From: Chryseobacterium cucumeris
GTDB lineage: Bacteria; Bacteroidota; Bacteroidia; Flavobacteriales; Weeksellaceae
NCBI RefSeq assembly: GCF_001593385.1
Contig: NZ_LUVZ01000004.1
Location: 1-64,000, forward strand
Direction: 5' to 3'
DNA: 64,000 bases
Numbering within the stretch: the first letter of the stretch is position 1; each line of letters starts with the position of its first letter. A program made the position numbers and the translations under genes. Shown here piece after piece: positions 34,189 through 41,836 of this stretch. A model generated the notes under the pieces. The model did not search any database. It saw nothing but the letters and a program-made list of their open reading frames with translations, and was not told the origin of the DNA.

Positions 34189-34653
34189 TCAATGACATTT
34201 AAAATAATCAAATGGCTCCAGGCAGTCTAAGCATTGATAAGAGGCCTTACACAAAGTAGACCCAAATCTGCTGATCTGTTTGGTATGCTCGGAACCACAG
34301 CGCGGACATTTTTTCGGTTTTCCGATGTGGTGTTCGTCTGCTCCTTTTTCGGGAGGAGTGATTCCGTAAACACGGAGCTTTTCTCTCGCTTCATCAGTAA
34401 TCCAGTCTGTTGTCCAGATCGGAAACATCTTGGTGACTACTTTTGCATCCCATCCGTTTTCTTTCATCATTTTGATAATATCCTCCTCAATGGTAAACAT
34501 GGCAGGACAAGCGGAATAAGTAGGTGTAATGATCACTTCACAGGTATTTTCACCTGTAATCTGTGCATCTCTTACAATTCCTAATTCCACAATATCAATG
34601 ACCGGAATTTCCGGATCGGGAATGGTTTTTAATAAATCTAAAAGCTGATTCAT
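34189..34653 (-). CDS. paaD: PaaD: phenylacetyl-CoA epoxidase maturation protein
   Basis: The N-terminal part is a DUF59/MIP18 domain (LLKTIPDPEIPVIDIVELGIVRDAQI). The C-terminal Cys-rich tail (CPRCGSEHTKQISRFGSTLC, then YQCLDCLEPFDYFKCH) has CxxC pairs that can bind Zn or Fe-S. PaaD is needed for activity of the PaaABCE complex, probably in metal or cluster insertion. It is separated from paaC by a passenger alpha/beta hydrolase. Confidence 0.93.
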   Translation of the reverse strand: MNQLLDLLKTIPDPEIPVIDIVELGIVRDAQITGENTCEVIITPTYSACPAMFTIEEDIIKMMKENGWDAKVVTKMFPIWTTDWITDEAREKLRVYGITPPEKGADEHHIGKPKKCPRCGSEHTKQISRFGSTLCKASYQCLDCLEPFDYFKCH

Positions 34654-34656
34654 ATT

Positions 34657-35466
34657 TTATTTTTTATCAGAATCAAGGATTATTTTCATTGCTTTCTGAT
34701 AATCTAAATTATCTGTTATGCCGTTGTGATACTGATCTTTTAATACAATCAGACGATCACCTTTTTTAAAGTTATTTTTAAGTTTTAAAGAGGCTTTATA
34801 GTTAATAACTTCATCTTTATCACCGTGAAAAATAACGACTGGTGACTTAACGGTTTTTAAATATTCACAAGTCTCAAAATTATATTTCAGTAAAAACTTT
34901 GGAAGGAGTGAAAATTTCTGATTCATTTCATCTTCCATACTGTAATATGGTGCCTGTAAAATCAATAATCCTGCATTATGCATGGATGCTAATTTTGCAG
35001 CTAATCCTGTTCCTACAGAATATCCCAAAATAATAATTCTATTCTCAGGATATCGTTTTAAAAGCTCTTTGTAAGCATTCTCAACATCCGAAAAAAGCTG
35101 GTCTTTACTGTTAATTTTATCTTCGCTTTTTCCATATCCTCTGTAATCAAGTATAAACGTATCATAGTTCATACTCCGATATAATGGAGCTACTTCTCCC
35201 CAACCTTTTATCGATCCTCCGTTTCCATGAAGATAAAAGATGACTCCTTTTGGGTTTTGTGCTTTGAATAAAACAGAGCTCAAATGCTTTCCATCCTGCA
35301 TTTTAATGGGTGCTTCTTCAAAGTCACCATCAAATGTAAACTTGTAATTTTCGGGTAACTTTTCAGGATAAAAAATAATTTTCTCCTGATAGAAATAGAT
35401 TCCAACACATAGTATCACATAGGCTGCAAGAAAAAAAGCCAATATCCCAAGAAGCAACTTCTTCAT
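34657..35466 (-). CDS. Membrane-anchored alpha/beta hydrolase (BEM46-like), passenger in the paa cluster
   Basis: An N-terminal hydrophobic helix (LLLGILAFFLAAYVILCVGIYFY) anchors the protein. The hydrolase core follows, with HGNGGS, nucleophile GYSVG, acid in HGDKDEV and His in QYHNG. The order matches BEM46/YtmA-type serine hydrolases. The gene separates paaC and paaD, which are adjacent in most organisms, and lies 3-7 nt from each; its substrate is unknown. Confidence 0.85.
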   Translation of the reverse strand: MKKLLLGILAFFLAAYVILCVGIYFYQEKIIFYPEKLPENYKFTFDGDFEEAPIKMQDGKHLSSVLFKAQNPKGVIFYLHGNGGSIKGWGEVAPLYRSMNYDTFILDYRGYGKSEDKINSKDQLFSDVENAYKELLKRYPENRIIILGYSVGTGLAAKLASMHNAGLLILQAPYYSMEDEMNQKFSLLPKFLLKYNFETCEYLKTVKSPVVIFHGDKDEVINYKASLKLKNNFKKGDRLIVLKDQYHNGITDNLDYQKAMKIILDSDKK

Positions 35467-35472
35467 AATTTA

Positions 35473-36222
35473 CTACCACGTACAGCCAGGATACGCTCTC
35501 TGCATATACTGAAGCTCACAAAGGATATATCCGAAATACTCTGTATGATATCCTGTTCTTGATTTGGGCTGCATGAAATGATTTTCCGGATATTCTAAAC
35601 CAAAATCTGCAAAATCTTTCTTGGTAATCGCAAGAAATTCTTCGTAAAGCGCATCTGAATTGGGAGCAATATTCAAGGCAACAAGATCATCTTCACCTTC
35701 TGCTTTAGCAAAAAGACCTTTCGTATATTCCCAGATATTTTCTATAGCTTTTACCAGACGGGACTTACTTTCTTCTGTTCCCTGAGCAAAGATTTTCATC
35801 CAGGATGCAGCGTGTGTATAGTGATATCTTACTTCTTTCAGTGATTTTTGAGCAATGGCAGCCAATTCTTCATTAGCAGAGTTTGATAAAGCCTCATACA
35901 TCAGTTTCTGATAGACAGATAATACGTATACTTTAAGAATAGTCTGTGCATAATCTTCATTAGGAAGTTCTACCCAATGGGCATTCACATATTCATGCTC
36001 ATATCTTAAAAATGCGATATCATCTTCACTTTTTCCGTTGTCAATCACTCTTGAAGCGTAAACGTAAAAGTTATTCGCCTGACCTAGTTCATCCAACGCA
36101 ATATTTGTCAATGCAATATCTTCCTCTAAGTAAGGACCTTCACCGCACCATTCAGACAGACGCTGTCCCATAATGAAACTGTCGTCTGCAAGTTTTAATA
36201 AATAATTATATAATGGGTTCAT
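35473..36222 (-). CDS. paaC: PaaC: structural subunit of phenylacetyl-CoA epoxidase
   Basis: The 249-aa protein starts MNPLYNYLLKLADDSFIMGQRLSEWCGEGPYLEEDIALTNIALDELGQA and has the ferritin-like helices with HYTHAASWMKIFAQGTEESKSR. PaaC is the non-catalytic partner of PaaA in the (PaaA-PaaC)n core, stabilising it and helping to bind the CoA substrate. It ends in PGCTW. Confidence 0.94.
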   Translation of the reverse strand: MNPLYNYLLKLADDSFIMGQRLSEWCGEGPYLEEDIALTNIALDELGQANNFYVYASRVIDNGKSEDDIAFLRYEHEYVNAHWVELPNEDYAQTILKVYVLSVYQKLMYEALSNSANEELAAIAQKSLKEVRYHYTHAASWMKIFAQGTEESKSRLVKAIENIWEYTKGLFAKAEGEDDLVALNIAPNSDALYEEFLAITKKDFADFGLEYPENHFMQPKSRTGYHTEYFGYILCELQYMQRAYPGCTW

Positions 36223-36238
36223 TGTTTAGTAGATTTCA

Positions 36239-36289
36239 GATTTCAGATGCTAGATTTCAGATTGACAAAAAAGTCTAGTATCTGAGATC
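36239..36289. repeat. Inverted repeat with GATTTCAGAT words between paaB and paaC
   Basis: GATTTCAGATGCTAGATTT (36239-36257) matches the reverse complement of AAGTCTAGTATCTGAGATC (36271-36289) with three mismatches. No T run follows. Confidence 0.65.
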
Positions 36290-36312
36290 TCACATCTCGA
36301 AGTCTTTATTAA

Positions 36313-36594
36313 TTACATATTTTTTACGTCGTTAGGAATCTCGTAGAACGTTGGGTGACGGTAAAGTTTATCATCAGCCGGATCAAAGAATGCTTCTTTA
36401 TCTACTCCTTCCGAAGTCACAATATATTTACTTGGAACAACCCAAACAGAGGTTCCTTCTTTTCTTCTTGTATAAACGTCTCTTGCGTTCTGCAAAGCCA
36501 TTTCTGCTGTTGGTGCCTGTACAATTCCAACGTGTTTGTGAGATAATCCCGGTTTAGTCTGAATAAACACTTCCCACATATCTAATTGACTCAT
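36313..36594 (-). CDS. paaB: PaaB: small subunit of phenylacetyl-CoA epoxidase
   Basis: The 93-aa protein starts MSQLDMWEVFIQTKPGLSHKHVGIVQAPTAEMALQNARDVYTRRKEG, the standard PaaB sequence, and contains the VPSKYIVTS segment. PaaB bridges the PaaAC units of the epoxidase. It is separated from paaA by a 200-aa passenger gene. Confidence 0.95.
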   Translation of the reverse strand: MSQLDMWEVFIQTKPGLSHKHVGIVQAPTAEMALQNARDVYTRRKEGTSVWVVPSKYIVTSEGVDKEAFFDPADDKLYRHPTFYEIPNDVKNM

Positions 36595-36611
36595 TATCTA
36601 TTTTTATTTTT

Positions 36612-37214
36612 TTAATTTAATTTGATATTGAAGCTATCTTCAACATATTTTAAAATTTTCATGAAACTTTCATATTCATCAATCCCTGGGTACTTATCTA
36701 AATAGACTTGGGGACTAAGATAATGAAACTCATTCTGTCTATTATAAGACTTATATTTCACTAAGAAATCTGCACCATCTAAGACACTCATCTCCTGCGA
36801 CATTAAAACAAAATCTTTTTCATCCTCATCAAAAATAACTTCTCGTTTTGATTTTTTATAATTAAAAAATGTTTCTTTCGGAAGATCTCCAATATTTAAT
36901 GCTTCAAGATTTAAAAAGACTTCTTTTAATGGAATCTTTGATTTTGGCTTTGTTACAATAGGAGGAATTGATTGAAATTCATCTTCACTTATCTTTTTTG
37001 GAAAAAACCATTGTACTAATTCGACATTCCATTTTTTATTTTCGTTAAGATAAATTCTAAAAACTTTTCCACTGTTTGTAATTCCATTACCAACGTAAAT
37101 TCTTACTTCATTTTCTCTTTCAAGTTTTAAGGGTATGTTTGCAAGTATATCAACACTTTGACCTTTAAAAAAAGAAATAGCCAATAATAAAAATATCTGA
37201 AGTAAGGTTTTCAC
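36612..37214 (-). CDS. Secreted protein (200 aa), unknown, inserted between paaA and paaB
   Basis: A signal peptide (MKTLLQIFLLLAISFFKGQS) suggests export to the periplasm. The rest is a soluble, charged, beta-containing protein (VRIYVGNGITNSGKVFRIYLNENKKWNVELVQWFF) with no Cys or catalytic pattern. The gene lies 7 nt from paaA and 17 nt from paaB and has clearly lower G+C than both. Nothing ties it to phenylacetate metabolism; I regard it as an insertion tolerated in the operon. Confidence 0.6.
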   Translation of the reverse strand: MKTLLQIFLLLAISFFKGQSVDILANIPLKLERENEVRIYVGNGITNSGKVFRIYLNENKKWNVELVQWFFPKKISEDEFQSIPPIVTKPKSKIPLKEVFLNLEALNIGDLPKETFFNYKKSKREVIFDEDEKDFVLMSQEMSVLDGADFLVKYKSYNRQNEFHYLSPQVYLDKYPGIDEYESFMKILKYVEDSFNIKLN

Positions 37215-37221
37215 TGATTTT

Positions 37222-38160
37222 CTAGTTTACTTTTTCGTTCTGTTTTTCTGCAAAAGCCGCCGCAGCTTCTTTTACCCAAGCATTCTCTCTTTGAGCTTTT
37301 CTCTTCGTTTCGATACGCTTTTTGTTGCAAGGACCGTTTCCTTTTAAGATTTCCATGAATTCATCCCAGGGAAGTTCTCCGAAATCGTAATGCTGTCTTT
37401 CCTCATTCCATTTCAGATCTTTATCCGGAATGGTTAATCCTAAGAATTCAGCCTGAGAAACGGTAACATCGATAAATCTCTGACGAAGACTGTCATTACT
37501 TTCTCTTTTTACTCTGTAATTCATAGAGATTTTAGAGTTGGGTGAGCTGTCATCATTAGGTCCGAACATCATCAGAGCTGGCCACCAGAAACGGTTTAAT
37601 GAAGCCTGAGCCATTTCTTTCTGTTGTTTTGTTCCACGGCACAATGCCATAAGAATCTCATACCCTTGTCTTTGGTGGAAAGATTCTTCCTTACAGATTT
37701 TCACCATCGCTCTTGAATAAGGACCGTAAGAGTTCCCCATCAGCATTACCTGGTTCATAATAGCAGCACCGTCTACTAACCAACCGATGGCACCGATATC
37801 AGCCCAGCTTAGGGTAGGATAGTTGAAAATACTTGAATATTTTGCTTTTCCTTCCAGCATATCATCATAAGTAGCATCTCTGTCTGCTCGGATGCTTCCG
37901 TCTCCCAAAGTTTCGGTGGCAGAATAAAGATATAAGCCGTGGCCTGCCTCATCCTGAACTTTCGCTAAAAGAGCCATTTTTCTTCTCAATGAAGGTGCTC
38001 TGGAGATCCAATTGGCTTCCGGCAGCATTCCTACAATTTCGGAATGGGCGTGCTGTGAAATCTGACGAACCAGTAGCTTTCTGTAATCATCTGGCATTAC
38101 ATCTTTTGGTTCTACTTTATTTTCTTCGTGAACGTATTGAACAAATTTTTCTAAGTCCAT
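37222..38160 (-). CDS. paaA: PaaA: catalytic diiron subunit of phenylacetyl-CoA epoxidase
   Basis: The 312-aa protein has the diiron ligands: Glu41 (HAHSEIVG), Glu71 and His74 (DEAGHG) and the second pair Glu159/His162 ([10 protein letters not shown]). The C-terminal part ([27 protein letters not shown]) is highly conserved. With PaaBCE it introduces an epoxide into the aromatic ring of phenylacetyl-CoA using O2 and NADPH. Confidence 0.95.
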   Translation of the reverse strand: MDLEKFVQYVHEENKVEPKDVMPDDYRKLLVRQISQHAHSEIVGMLPEANWISRAPSLRRKMALLAKVQDEAGHGLYLYSATETLGDGSIRADRDATYDDMLEGKAKYSSIFNYPTLSWADIGAIGWLVDGAAIMNQVMLMGNSYGPYSRAMVKICKEESFHQRQGYEILMALCRGTKQQKEMAQASLNRFWWPALMMFGPNDDSSPNSKISMNYRVKRESNDSLRQRFIDVTVSQAEFLGLTIPDKDLKWNEERQHYDFGELPWDEFMEILKGNGPCNKKRIETKRKAQRENAWVKEAAAAFAEKQNEKVN

Positions 38161-38189
38161 AATTTTTTCAATTTAACAATGTATTAGTC

Positions 38190-38228
38190 TAGCAATGTAC
38201 CAATGATTGTTATATTGATACATTGTTA
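38190..38228. repeat. Inverted repeat with CAATGTA words between paaE and paaA
   Basis: TAGCAATGTACCAAT (38190-38204) pairs with ATTGATACATTGTTA (38214-38228) with two mismatches, and further CAATGTA/ATTGTTACATT copies flank it. It shares words with the repeats at 27883 and 33141. Confidence 0.6.
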
Positions 38229-38245
38229 TATTGTTACATTAATTT

Positions 38246-39331
38246 TTAAACATCATAATTAAGCATCACCACATTCGTTGTAGGGTGACATTGGCAGGTA
38301 AGAACATAGCCTCTGGCTACTTCTTCTTCGGTAAGCGCATAGTTTTTCTCCATGAAAACCTCTCCTTCCAGAACTTGTGCTTTACACGTACAACAAACAC
38401 CTCCTTTACATGCAAAAGGTACAGGAAGGTTGTCTTTCAATGCTTTATCTAAGATACTCTCTTTTTTAGAATTAAGGTGGAACGAATATTCATCATCATC
38501 AATGATAACCGTTACCATACTTTCAATATTGGCAATGGCTTTGAATTCATCGCTCATTTCCTCCGTATTTTCTTCATCCGGAGCGGTGAAATATTCAAAT
38601 AAAACCTGAATAGCAGGTACTTTTTTATCTTTTTTCAGATAGTCTGCAATCCCTTTAATCATTTCTGAAGGGCCGCAAATAAAATAAGTAGCTTCTTTTA
38701 CATCAATATCTGTATATCTTTCAAACAGCTGCTCTAATTTTTCTGACGAAATTCTTCCTTCAAAAACAGGGTCCTCGTGTTTCTCACGGCTTACCAGGTA
38801 AATCACTTTAAGTCTTCCGTTGAAGTGCTCTACAAGTTTATCAATCTCTGCCTTTCTTAAAACATGATTCATGCTTCTGTTACTGTAAAACAGATAAGCG
38901 TTACTGTTAGGTTCCTGATAAAGGCTTTCTTTAATATTGGATAATACAGGCGTAATTCCGCTTCCTGCAGCCAGGCCAACGTAAGTTTTCACATTGCTTG
39001 GGTGATATGAAGTATTGAAACCACCCATCGGAGGCATTACTTCCAGCACTTCATCCATGTGAAGGTGTTCATTGAAATACCCTGACACCTTTCCGCCTTC
39101 CAGCAATTTCACCAATACTTCCAGCGTGTTGCCTTTTTCACTTGGAGCATTACAGATAGAGTAAGAACGTCTTTCTTCATTTCCGTTGATCATCATTCGG
39201 AAATTCAGATATTGTCCCTGCTTGAACCTGAACTTATCTTTCAGTTCTTCAGGAATTTCTACCGCCACATTCACTGCTTCGGAAGTATCTTTCTGAACTT
39301 TAACTGTTTTAAGTTTATAAAATGAATTCAT
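38246..39331 (-). CDS. paaE: PaaE: reductase subunit of phenylacetyl-CoA epoxidase
   Basis: The first two thirds are a ferredoxin-NADP reductase module with the FAD motif RRSYSIC (residues 54-60) and the NADPH-binding GLAAGSGITPVLS. The C-terminal third is a plant-type 2Fe-2S ferredoxin with Cys308, Cys313, Cys316 (CKGGVCCTC) and Cys346 (LTCQC). PaaE passes electrons from NADPH to the PaaA diiron centre. The start codon overlaps the stop of paaK (TAATG), indicating translational coupling. Confidence 0.95.
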   Translation of the reverse strand: MNSFYKLKTVKVQKDTSEAVNVAVEIPEELKDKFRFKQGQYLNFRMMINGNEERRSYSICNAPSEKGNTLEVLVKLLEGGKVSGYFNEHLHMDEVLEVMPPMGGFNTSYHPSNVKTYVGLAAGSGITPVLSNIKESLYQEPNSNAYLFYSNRSMNHVLRKAEIDKLVEHFNGRLKVIYLVSREKHEDPVFEGRISSEKLEQLFERYTDIDVKEATYFICGPSEMIKGIADYLKKDKKVPAIQVLFEYFTAPDEENTEEMSDEFKAIANIESMVTVIIDDDEYSFHLNSKKESILDKALKDNLPVPFACKGGVCCTCKAQVLEGEVFMEKNYALTEEEVARGYVLTCQCHPTTNVVMLNYDV

Positions 39332-40647
39332 TATTTTTTAAGTATTCTATTAATTTTTCCACCTTCGCACTTTGGCAGGCTGTCCTGAGCATGAACTTTT
39401 ACTTTCGTTGTGATTCCTACTCTCTTTTTTATTTCGTTTTCTATATTTTTCCCAAAGTTGCCGACAAAATTAAAATAATCATCGGTATTTGATTCTATTT
39501 TTTGAGATTTTACCAATTCATCATCGATTTCAACATCAATATCCAAAGCAATACACATATGTTCTTTCTCTACAGGCGTAAGATAGTAGTTTGGAACCAC
39601 TCCTTTTACATAAGAAAAAGCATCTTCAATCTGACTTGGATAAACATTGACTCCTCTTACGATCAGCATATCATCTGCTCTCCCGACAATGGGTTTCATT
39701 TTTACCATGGTTCTTTTGGCATTTTCATCGTAGTAAAGGCTTGTGATATCATTTGTCCAGTAACGTAAAAGCGGCATTGCTTTTTTGGTTAAAGTGGTAA
39801 TCACCAATACTCCTTCATCTCCGAAAGGAACCGGCTGTTTGGTCACCGGATCTAAAATTTCCGGATAAAAATGATCTTCCCAGATATAAGCGCCTCCCTT
39901 CTCTTCAAAATCCTCCATGGAAACTCCGGGACCGATAATTTCACTTAATCCATAGATATTGGTTGCATGAACGCCTAATTTTTCTTCAATATGGCCTCTG
40001 ATAATTTCCGTCCATGGCTCTGAGCCTAACACAGCATATTTGAGACTGATCTCTTCTGCAGTAATTCCTCTTCTGGCAAATTCATCCGCAATCGTTAAAG
40101 CGTATGACGGTGAACAACAGATCACTTCAGGTTTGAAATCTATAATCAGGTCTACCTGTCTTGCCGTCATCCCTCCGGAAATAGGAAGAACACTCATCCC
40201 CAACATCTCGGCTCCGTAATGAAGGCCTAAACCTCCTGTAAAAATTCCGTAGCCATAAGCATTGTGCAATTGCATTCCCGGTCTTGCTCCAGCAGCATGT
40301 AAAGATCTTGCCACCACTTCACTGAAAATATCTACATCTTCTTTGGTATACCCTACCACAGTCGGTTTTCCTGTTGTTCCGCTTGAGCAGTGTATACGCT
40401 GAAGCTCATTTTTAGGAACGGCAAATAGTCCGAACGGATAGTTATCTCTTAAATCCTGTTTGTAAGTAATAGGAAGTTTAGCGATATCCTCAATCGACCT
40501 TATATCCTGTGGAGATATTTGCAATTCATCAAATTTCTTTTTATAAAATTCCGACTTCTCTCCCAAATAGCTGATCAGGCTGATCAACCGGCCGGATTGA
40601 AGCTGTCTCAACTGACCCAGCTCCAGATATTCAACTGAAAAATCCAT
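39331..40647 (-). CDS. paaK: PaaK: phenylacetate-CoA ligase
   Basis: I choose the start MDFSVEYLELGQLRQLQ (ATG 40645-40647) over an upstream Met, because the palindrome at 40656-40669 and the promoter would fall in the gene otherwise. The P-loop is CSSGTTGKPTVVGYT, followed by YGYGIFTGGLGLHYG, GLSEIIGPGVS and the C-terminal RADDMLIVRGVNVYPSQIE. The length (438 aa) is normal. It activates phenylacetate to its CoA ester with ATP, the first step of the pathway, and is the promoter-proximal structural gene. Confidence 0.95.
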   Translation of the reverse strand: MDFSVEYLELGQLRQLQSGRLISLISYLGEKSEFYKKKFDELQISPQDIRSIEDIAKLPITYKQDLRDNYPFGLFAVPKNELQRIHCSSGTTGKPTVVGYTKEDVDIFSEVVARSLHAAGARPGMQLHNAYGYGIFTGGLGLHYGAEMLGMSVLPISGGMTARQVDLIIDFKPEVICCSPSYALTIADEFARRGITAEEISLKYAVLGSEPWTEIIRGHIEEKLGVHATNIYGLSEIIGPGVSMEDFEEKGGAYIWEDHFYPEILDPVTKQPVPFGDEGVLVITTLTKKAMPLLRYWTNDITSLYYDENAKRTMVKMKPIVGRADDMLIVRGVNVYPSQIEDAFSYVKGVVPNYYLTPVEKEHMCIALDIDVEIDDELVKSQKIESNTDDYFNFVGNFGKNIENEIKKRVGITTKVKVHAQDSLPKCEGGKINRILKK

Positions 40648-40655
40648 AAAACTAA

Positions 40656-40669
40656 CTAACATTTGTTAG
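40656..40669. promoter_or_regulatory. Palindrome CTAACA-TT-TGTTAG at the paaK start site, candidate TetR operator
   Basis: Arms of 6 bp are perfect, with a 2-bp centre. On the minus strand a -33 TTTTG (40700-40704) and a TAAATTTA -7-like element (40673-40680) are separated by 19 nt, putting the transcription start inside this palindrome. It ends 8 nt before the paaK ATG. Confidence 0.6.
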
Positions 40670-40708
40670 GTGTAAATTTAAAAAGATTTCGGAAGCTGGC
40701 AAAATTTT

Positions 40709-40724
40709 TATGACTTTTGTCATA
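40709..40724. promoter_or_regulatory. Palindrome TATGAC-TTTT-GTCATA upstream of the paaK promoter
   Basis: Perfect 6-bp arms around TTTT, located just upstream of the presumed -33 element. The position suits an activator of the paa operon. Confidence 0.5.
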
Positions 40725-40770
40725 TTTTGAATGATTCTAAATAAGAAAGACGGTTAAAATTATGTCCAAT

Positions 40771-40880
40771 GGTCACTCTGAGCGGAACGAAGTGTAGCGA
40801 AGAATCTTTAATCTGATCATTTGGTACGAAAATTCATCCTTCGTCAGAAATCGAAGATTCGACGTAGTCAATGACAAACG
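40771..40880. repeat. Dispersed intergenic repeat with CACTCTGAGCGGAACGAAGT core
   Basis: The region contains TCACTCTGAGCGGAACGAAG (40773-40792) followed by TGTAGCGAAGAATCTT, and on the other side ATCGAAGATTCGACG with CAATGACAAA, which are the two arms of a known type of Bacteroidota intergenic repeat. It lies between paaK and the TetR gene. Confidence 0.6.
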
Positions 40881-40886
40881 GAGTGC

Positions 40887-41465
40887 TTATTTTTTCTGGT
40901 TTCCAAGCAGGCCGAAAAGAATTTTCTCTCTGATTTCTTCGGTAATTTCATCCGTAGAATCGCTGCTTCTTTTGAACCAGAAATAGGAATTATTTAAAGT
41001 ATGAAGGATAAATCTAGTGGTAAATGATGGTGATTTCAGTTCCCAGTTTTCTGCTTTGTAGATCTCAGAAATCAGTTCTTCTACTTCCTGCTGGTAGTTT
41101 TTCCTTAATTCTACAAATTCGGGAAGCCTTTCTTCAAGATGTTTCCATTCATTGGAATAGATATGGGTAACATCACGATTTTTAAGAACAACAGATAAGT
41201 GTTTATCCAATAAGAGATTCAGTTTTTCTCTGGGAGCGATATTGGTATTTTTTACTTCCTGAAGTTCATCGAAAAACTCCTGGGCAATACCGAAACAAAT
41301 CCATTCCAGAATTTCTTCCTTTGAACGGATATGTGCATACAGTGATGCTGCTTTGATATTGAGTTTCGTAGCCAGGTCTCTTACTGAGCTCCCCATATAC
41401 CCTTTCTCTTTGAAAAGTTCTACGGCTACTTCTAATATTTTTCTCTGTTTTTCTTTTAGTTCCAT
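40887..41465 (-). CDS. TetR family regulator, probable regulator of the paa operon
   Basis: The 192-aa protein starts MELKEKQRKILEVAVELFKEKGYMGSSVRDLATKLNIKAASLYAHIRSKEEIL, the TetR HTH domain (residues 1-55), followed by an all-helical ligand-binding domain. It lies immediately upstream of the paa operon on the same strand, as PaaR-type TetR regulators do, and the paaK promoter contains a palindrome covering the start site. A role as phenylacetyl-CoA-responsive repressor is inference. Confidence 0.85.
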   Translation of the reverse strand: MELKEKQRKILEVAVELFKEKGYMGSSVRDLATKLNIKAASLYAHIRSKEEILEWICFGIAQEFFDELQEVKNTNIAPREKLNLLLDKHLSVVLKNRDVTHIYSNEWKHLEERLPEFVELRKNYQQEVEELISEIYKAENWELKSPSFTTRFILHTLNNSYFWFKRSSDSTDEITEEIREKILFGLLGNQKK

Positions 41466-41836
41466 CTGGTAAAATGCAAAAGTAATTATTCTGAATTAAA
41501 CTGTTCATTTTTTGAGCATAAAAAGAAAAAAGACCCATCGCCTAGAGTCTCAAGCTTTAGTTATTTTCTGTTACTATGACTTTTTGTTCATGGATTTCCA
41601 AGAAATAATTACGAAATCGGAAATTCTGTCAAGTTAAATTTCCGTTAAAAATACAATATCCGGAAAATTTGTCCTATTTTTTTGTAAATTTAATAATTGA
41701 ATAGTTTTTGCGATACAGTCATCGAATAAATGATTAAATAATTGATGGCATTAAGAAACTAAGCCTCAGAATTTGGTTTCTTGATGTTTTTAAAAACTAA
41801 ACTTTAAACAAACCATTACCAAAAATATATAAAAAT
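41466..41836. other. 371-bp divergent intergenic region upstream of the TetR gene and clpB
   Basis: No gene is visible. CGGAAATT (41618-41625) and AATTTCCG (41637-41644) form a perfect inverted repeat with an 11-nt spacer, and CGGAAAATT recurs at 41661. The side near clpB is AT-rich and should hold its promoter, but I found no convincing TTG/TAnnTTTG pair and no CIRCE element. Confidence 0.5.

Noticed and set aside
41266..41538. A 90-codon frame overlapping the TetR gene
   Set aside because: It overlaps the conserved TetR HTH in another frame and has no homology that I recognise.
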